A stretch of DNA of 42,001 bases from JBAXPW01 sp037132015. GTDB lineage: Bacteria; Patescibacteriota; Microgenomatia; UBA1406; GWC2-37-13. The DNA lies in contig JBAXPW010000004.1 in NCBI GenBank assembly GCA_037132015.1, positions 1 through 42,001 of the forward strand, written 5' to 3'. The position numbers were made by a program, and so were the translations under genes. The notes under the pieces were generated by a model. The model made no database searches. It was not told the origin of the DNA and saw only the letters and a program-made list of their open reading frames with translations. Every line of letters starts with the position of its first letter. Position 1 is the stretch's first letter. This document shows, piece by piece, positions 38,490 through 42,001 of the stretch.

Positions 38490-39431
38490 ATGTCTCAAAA
38501 ACCTAATATTTCTCAATACGATACATCTCAACTTCTTCATGAACAGTTTGGCTCGCAAGTTTCTGAACTATCTTTGCTGAGTGGCGGTAATTGGTCTCAA
38601 GCCTATACTTTTGTACATAACAATAAAAAATACGTACTGAGATGGTGCAACTCATCAGAAACTTTTGAGAAGGACGAATCTGCGTATTCTTTCAATTCTG
38701 AAGCAATGCCAGTTCCCAGGATTATTTATAAAGGAAAGAAGTATGAGACGAATTTTGCTGTTTCAGATTTTGCCGAAGGAAAGTTCTTTGATAATCTCAC
38801 TTCGATAGAGATTGGAAGTGCTCTTCCGGCTCTTTTTAAACTGTTCGATTCATTACGAACTGCAGACTTATCGAAATCAACGGGGTATGGAGGCTGGAAT
38901 AGAAATAATACAGGAGCATATAAGACATGGAAAGAATATCTTCTTGATGTCAAATCAGATAATGAGAAAAACCTCGTGCACAGTTGGTATCAAGATCTGG
39001 CAAATTCAGCACTTGGTACAAAAAACTTTGATGAGATATATTCGAAGTTAGCGCTTTTGGTTGATCAATGTCCCGAAGTACGAGAGCTCATTCATTCGGA
39101 TTTACTCAACTATAATTTACTGGTATCTAATTCTAAAATAAGCGCTGTTATTGACTGGCAATGTTCTTTATACGGAGATTCGTTATATGATATTGCGTGG
39201 TTTACTTTCTATGCACCTTGGCATCCTCAATTTGAATCAGCACAACTTTGTCAAAAGGCTCTTGAGCACTTTGAATCAGTTGCAACCCATACATTAAATA
39301 TACAAACTAGGCTTTTTTGTTATCAACTCCATATCGGACTTGGATCGATTGCATATAATACTTTTAAAAAGGATTGGAAAGCTGTTCAAGATTTTTCTAA
39401 CTATACATTAAAGATATCAAAAAATATCTAG
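38490..39431 (+). CDS. Aminoglycoside phosphotransferase (APH)-family kinase
   Basis: The 313-aa kinase-fold protein (start at MSQKPNISQYD) has the catalytic loop ELIHSDLLNYNLL (Brenner His-Asp...Asn), the metal-binding VIDWQCSLYGD (DFG-like) and an N-terminal lobe with SGGNWSQAYTF and YVLRW (VAIK-like). The family contains aminoglycoside, homoserine and thiamine kinases; the substrate cannot be told, and a resistance role should not be assumed. An earlier in-frame ATG at 38457 is possible, but a TATATT lies 6 nt before this one, and TATAAT sits inside the extra codons. The N-terminal lobe lacks the usual first Met-rich stretch of aminoglycoside kinases. Confidence 0.82.
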   Translation: MSQKPNISQYDTSQLLHEQFGSQVSELSLLSGGNWSQAYTFVHNNKKYVLRWCNSSETFEKDESAYSFNSEAMPVPRIIYKGKKYETNFAVSDFAEGKFFDNLTSIEIGSALPALFKLFDSLRTADLSKSTGYGGWNRNNTGAYKTWKEYLLDVKSDNEKNLVHSWYQDLANSALGTKNFDEIYSKLALLVDQCPEVRELIHSDLLNYNLLVSNSKISAVIDWQCSLYGDSLYDIAWFTFYAPWHPQFESAQLCQKALEHFESVATHTLNIQTRLFCYQLHIGLGSIAYNTFKKDWKAVQDFSNYTLKISKNI

Positions 39432-39450
39432 AATACGTTTTCCAGTTTGA

Positions 39451-39456
39451 TATAAT
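39451..39456 (+). promoter_or_regulatory. -10 element of the EamA gene
   Basis: TATAAT, 8 nt before the ATG at 39465. No clear -35. Confidence 0.45.
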
Positions 39457-39464
39457 AATCACAT

Positions 39465-40313
39465 ATGAATTGGTTTTATCTTACTATTTTTAGCATTCTT
39501 TTTGGCTCTATTGCCAATATATTGCAACGAGTCCTAATGAAACATGACAAAAGTGATCCATATGCGTATGCAATTTTTTTTCATCTATTTCTTGGTATCT
39601 TAAACTTCGTCTTTGGACTATGGTACGGATCCAACTTTTCTTATCATGGTGAAAATATTATCTATTTATTTATTTCATCACTTTTATGGGGAACGTGTAC
39701 TGTATTTTTATTTAAAGCACTTCAAGTACTCGAATCTTCAGAGGTTACAATATTAGAATCTCTTAAAGTACCAATCACAATTGTTTTAGCTATTATCACA
39801 TTTCATGAGTCTTTCGGATTAACAAAAATTATTGCTACATCAATAATTCTCATTGCAACGTGGCTCGTAGCTGGAAATAAAGAGAAGTTTAAAGTAAATA
39901 ATGGAGTGTGGTATATGGTAGTTGTTGCAATAACATCAGCTCTAGGGATTATCGTAGATTCATATAGTGTTAAACACTTCGATGTCGTATTTTATAATAT
40001 GATCACAAACTTTTTAATAGTCCCAATTCTTATTTGTGTTCGTCCAAATGCTTTATCAAAATGGAATCACTTTCTTAAAGCTGATTTCCTTATACGAATG
40101 TTACCTATGTGTGTTTTTAGTACTGCGCAGGCAATTCTTTACTTATATTCACTAACCGATGTAGGAAATACTGCTCAGATTACAGCTATTCGACAATCAA
40201 AACTAATCGTAACAGTTTTATTAGCAGTAATATTTTTACAAGAAAAACAAAATCTATCAAAAAAACTATTCGCCGCTTTTCTTGTAACTATAGCAAGTGT
40301 GCTATTGAAATAG
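39465..40313 (+). CDS. EamA/DMT-family transporter
   Basis: The 282-aa protein has ten membrane helices in two repeats of five, the DMT arrangement. The first repeat ends around residue 135 (IIATSIILIATWLVAG); in the second, FSTAQAILYLYSL and TAQITAIRQSKLIVTVLLAVIFLQE show the EamA motif around helices 8-10. Such proteins export or import small metabolites, nucleotide sugars or amino acids; no specificity signal is visible. It follows the phosphotransferase gene by 33 bp but has its own -10, so separate transcription is likely. Confidence 0.85.
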   Translation: MNWFYLTIFSILFGSIANILQRVLMKHDKSDPYAYAIFFHLFLGILNFVFGLWYGSNFSYHGENIIYLFISSLLWGTCTVFLFKALQVLESSEVTILESLKVPITIVLAIITFHESFGLTKIIATSIILIATWLVAGNKEKFKVNNGVWYMVVVAITSALGIIVDSYSVKHFDVVFYNMITNFLIVPILICVRPNALSKWNHFLKADFLIRMLPMCVFSTAQAILYLYSLTDVGNTAQITAIRQSKLIVTVLLAVIFLQEKQNLSKKLFAAFLVTIASVLLK

Positions 40314-40372
40314 CAGTTCACAAAATATATTTCATAAATGAGGAGTCTTACTGAAATGTTAAATTGTTAAGT

Positions 40373-40401
40373 TTGAACTACTAATTTCTATAGTATATAC
40401 T
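40373..40401 (+). promoter_or_regulatory. Promoter of the CYTH-domain gene
   Basis: TTGAAC (40373-40378), 17 bp, TATACT (40396-40401), then 8 nt to the ATG at 40410. Confidence 0.55.
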
Positions 40402-40409
40402 TTCTCGTA

Positions 40410-40886
40410 ATGAAACTATCAATCACTAAAAAATATTTAGTAAAAGATCTACCCAATATATCGAATATAAATAAAGATACTTACGAAAGATATTATCTTT
40501 TTATAAGCAAATCAGCTGTGATCCGTGTTCAAAAAATTAATGACGCATATGAATTAGAAAGGAAAGTTAATCAAAATGATCTTATTCGTGAGGGGAATAT
40601 TATGCAAATTACAAAAGAAGAATTTGATATATTAAAAGAATATGCAAAACAGCATATCATAAGAGATAGTTATCTAATTCAAGAAAATCCTAAGATTGTA
40701 ATAAGAATATATCACGGAGATTTTGAAGGTCTAAAAAGAATCGAGGTAAACTTTAAAACACTTGAGGAAGCTAATGACTCTTCACCATTAATTTGGTTTG
40801 GTAAAGAAATCACAGGTACTCCTCTAGCTCAAGATGGACAGTTACTTCAACTTACCAATGAAGAATTTCATAGTTTGTTACTTTAA
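40410..40886 (+). CDS. CYTH-domain protein
   Basis: The 158-aa protein looks like the CYTH (adenylate cyclase/thiamine triphosphatase) tunnel fold. ITKKYLVKDLP is the reduced ExExK-like start, YELERKVNQ and RIYHGDFEGLKRIEVNF are Lys/Arg-rich inner strands, and FGKEITGTPLAQDGQLLQL resembles the EVTG-xx end of the family. The usual EIERK start lacks its first Glu (KLSITKK), so metal binding is weakened. Members hydrolyse triphosphates, from inorganic to thiamine; this one may be a triphosphatase or just bind a polyphosphate. Confidence 0.72.
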   Translation: MKLSITKKYLVKDLPNISNINKDTYERYYLFISKSAVIRVQKINDAYELERKVNQNDLIREGNIMQITKEEFDILKEYAKQHIIRDSYLIQENPKIVIRIYHGDFEGLKRIEVNFKTLEEANDSSPLIWFGKEITGTPLAQDGQLLQLTNEEFHSLLL

Positions 40887-40913
40887 TTACAAATACCTTC
40901 AGAGTTAAACATT

Positions 40914-41900
40914 TTATATCATCACCTTTTTTAACTCCTCTATCGTCAACCTTTTTTCCTGTTGGAGTTTTCTTATTTTTTTAACACGATCAATCATATT
41001 AGGTTTATATAGTTGATACCCTCCAGATGTATATTTAGCAATTGAAAGAAGCCCTTGTTGTGTCCAGTAGCGGATAGTGGGAACAGACTCACCAACTTCC
41101 TTCGCGAGAGCACCTATTTTAAGTAACGTACCTGTCAATGATTTATCTTCTACTCGATCTATTTGAGGTGTAATACTATCTAGGTATATGCGTAAAGATC
41201 GCTCTACACAATTATACATAAATGGAATATAGTCCGATAAATCCCGCTCTAATTGTGCCTTCTCGATACTAGCTAAGTATTTTGATCGTTCCTCTTTTTG
41301 AATAATAGTAGGAGGATATCCCGCCTGCATCAAAATTAAATTCATGAGAAGACGAGCAGTTCTGCCATTTCCATCGGTGAATGGATGTATAGTAACCAAT
41401 TTTAAATGAGCCTGAATTGCTATGTCAACAATATTTTCTTCTGAATTATGAAGCCAAGTGATAAATTCAGTCATATAGAACGGAACTTTTTGTGGATTGG
41501 GCATAATGACATGTGAGCCTGCTATTCGTACTGGAACATGACGATAAGAACCGGCATTCAAATTATCTATATTTTGAAGAATCTGTGAATGTATCTCTCG
41601 CACAGTTTTTTCACTAATATTATTACGATTTTTTTGTTGTAAAGATACAATATAATCCCAGGCTCGAGCGTGATTTATTGCTTCAAGATGTTCTGTAATC
41701 GTTTTACCTTCTATCGTAAGACCTTTTTCTACTATTATTGCCGTTTCTTGTCTTGTCAGTGTATTACCTTCTATAGCATTGGAAGAATAGGTAAGCTCGA
41801 CTTTATACCATTCAGCTAAATTTTTTAAGATATCATGATCTATTGGTCGAATATGATCAAGTCTTTTTTTTAAATTAAGGATAGCAATAAGAGATATCAT
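40914..41900 (-). CDS. Fic-domain protein fused to a MerR-type DNA-binding domain
   Basis: HPFTDGNGRTAR (residues 172-183) is the active-site loop with the catalytic His, and TYSSNAIEGNTL (37-48) the inhibitory (S/T)xxxEGN helix, so the enzyme is autoinhibited. MPNPQKVPFYM precedes the core as the flap that positions the target. After residue 255 a MerR domain begins: IGALAKEVGESVPTIRYWTQQGLL and a GGYQLY winged turn, then IDRVKKIRKLQQEKRLTIEELKKV, the classic helix-turn-helix plus coiled helix. Fic with an added DNA-binding module implies the protein represses its own gene. Target unknown. Confidence 0.9.
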   Translation of the reverse strand: MISLIAILNLKKRLDHIRPIDHDILKNLAEWYKVELTYSSNAIEGNTLTRQETAIIVEKGLTIEGKTITEHLEAINHARAWDYIVSLQQKNRNNISEKTVREIHSQILQNIDNLNAGSYRHVPVRIAGSHVIMPNPQKVPFYMTEFITWLHNSEENIVDIAIQAHLKLVTIHPFTDGNGRTARLLMNLILMQAGYPPTIIQKEERSKYLASIEKAQLERDLSDYIPFMYNCVERSLRIYLDSITPQIDRVEDKSLTGTLLKIGALAKEVGESVPTIRYWTQQGLLSIAKYTSGGYQLYKPNMIDRVKKIRKLQQEKRLTIEELKKVMI

Positions 41901-41906
41901 ATATAA

Positions 41907-41935
41907 AGTATAACGTATTACTTCACTCTTGTCAA
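41907..41935 (-). promoter_or_regulatory. Promoter of the Fic-MerR gene, leaderless type
   Basis: On the minus strand TTGACA (41930-41935), 17 bp, TATACT (41907-41912), then 6 nt to the ATG at 41900. MerR-activated promoters typically have a 19-bp spacer, so this one does not look MerR-activated. Confidence 0.65.
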
Positions 41936-41956
41936 GTATCCATCTTCACTTATCAG

Positions 41957-42001
41957 ACCGATATGTTAATGTCATAGTATACCGAAATGAAAATGTCATA
42001 C
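41957..42001 (+). repeat. Two tandem copies of an ACCGA-ATG-AATGTCATA motif at the window edge
   Basis: ACCGATATGTTAATGTCATA (41957-41976) and ACCGAAATGAAAATGTCATA (41981-42000) are imperfect direct repeats with a period of 24 bp. The second copy extends to the one before msrB. Stacked direct repeats of this kind occur at the ends of some insertion sequences as transposase binding sites; the rest of the element would lie past 42001. Confidence 0.5.

Noticed and set aside
1..42001. CRISPR array or cas genes
   Set aside because: No regularly spaced identical repeats of 25-40 nt were seen; the only tandem repeat is the 68-bp array at 24215-24376, without unique spacers.

Overview
The window looks like a chromosomal segment of an AT-rich, streamlined bacterium of the Candidate Phyla Radiation (Patescibacteria), probably near the Microgenomates. 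I base this on the gene content: several small TrbC/VirB2-like 'T4SS_pilin' membrane proteins, a Cys-rich secreted pilin-like protein, an archaeal-type ATP-dependent DNA ligase, an archaeal-style mevalonate pathway, DUF2298 and DUF4340 proteins, and a very large tail-anchored protein with no recognisable domain. UGA is used as a stop, so the Gracilibacteria/SR1 recoding does not apply. The exact lineage is an inference.

Layout. Positions 1-312 hold the end of a decayed IS256-like element. 448-5875 holds a Cys-rich pilin-like secreted protein, a 1384-aa tail-anchored protein and a small membrane protein. 5942-9821 is a housekeeping block on the minus strand: khpB/jag, yidC, rpmH (44 aa) and a short valS, with rnpA missing from its usual place. 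10026-14298 carries a large DUF2298 membrane protein, a 48-aa minus-strand small gene, an endonuclease/exonuclease/phosphatase-fold protein and a family 2 glycosyltransferase. 14299-17151 holds the DNA ligase and a Fic protein. 17192-25510 is an isoprenoid region: uppS, then HMG-CoA reductase, HMG-CoA synthase, thiolase, DUF35 protein, mevalonate kinase, a mevalonate-(di)phosphate decarboxylase and isopentenyl phosphate kinase, all on the minus strand, with three pilin-like genes inserted on the plus strand. No phosphomevalonate kinase is present, so the set fits the alternative mevalonate route that ends with isopentenyl phosphate kinase. 25545-31649 holds an ECF sigma factor with membrane partners, a DUF4340 protein, a phosphatase-like/propeller membrane protein, a bacterial PH-domain protein and a LURP-one-like protein. 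31733-34682 starts with a two-gene Y-family polymerase operon under a LexA-like dyad, followed by GNAT, membrane and ICMT-type genes. 34722-35260 is an RNA island: a strong promoter, an unidentified rod-shaped RNA, tRNA-Gln(UUG) with encoded CCA, and a second copy of the tRNA 3' end behind a foldable 136-nt insert. 35354-41900 carries a methyltransferase, a cupin, a secreted thermonuclease-Excalibur protein, msrB-msrA, a phosphotransferase, an EamA transporter, a CYTH protein and a Fic-MerR fusion.

Two patterns cut across the window. First, at least a dozen transcription units have a good -10 hexamer 6-8 nt upstream of the start codon, often with a -35 hexamer 17 bp further up, so they should give leaderless mRNAs; this also corrects several start codons. 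I found one clear Shine-Dalgarno sequence, before the thiolase. Second, five intergenic hairpins share one plan (G, 8-bp stem, 4-nt loop, GAC) while their stem sequences covary, as in a REP-like repeat family.
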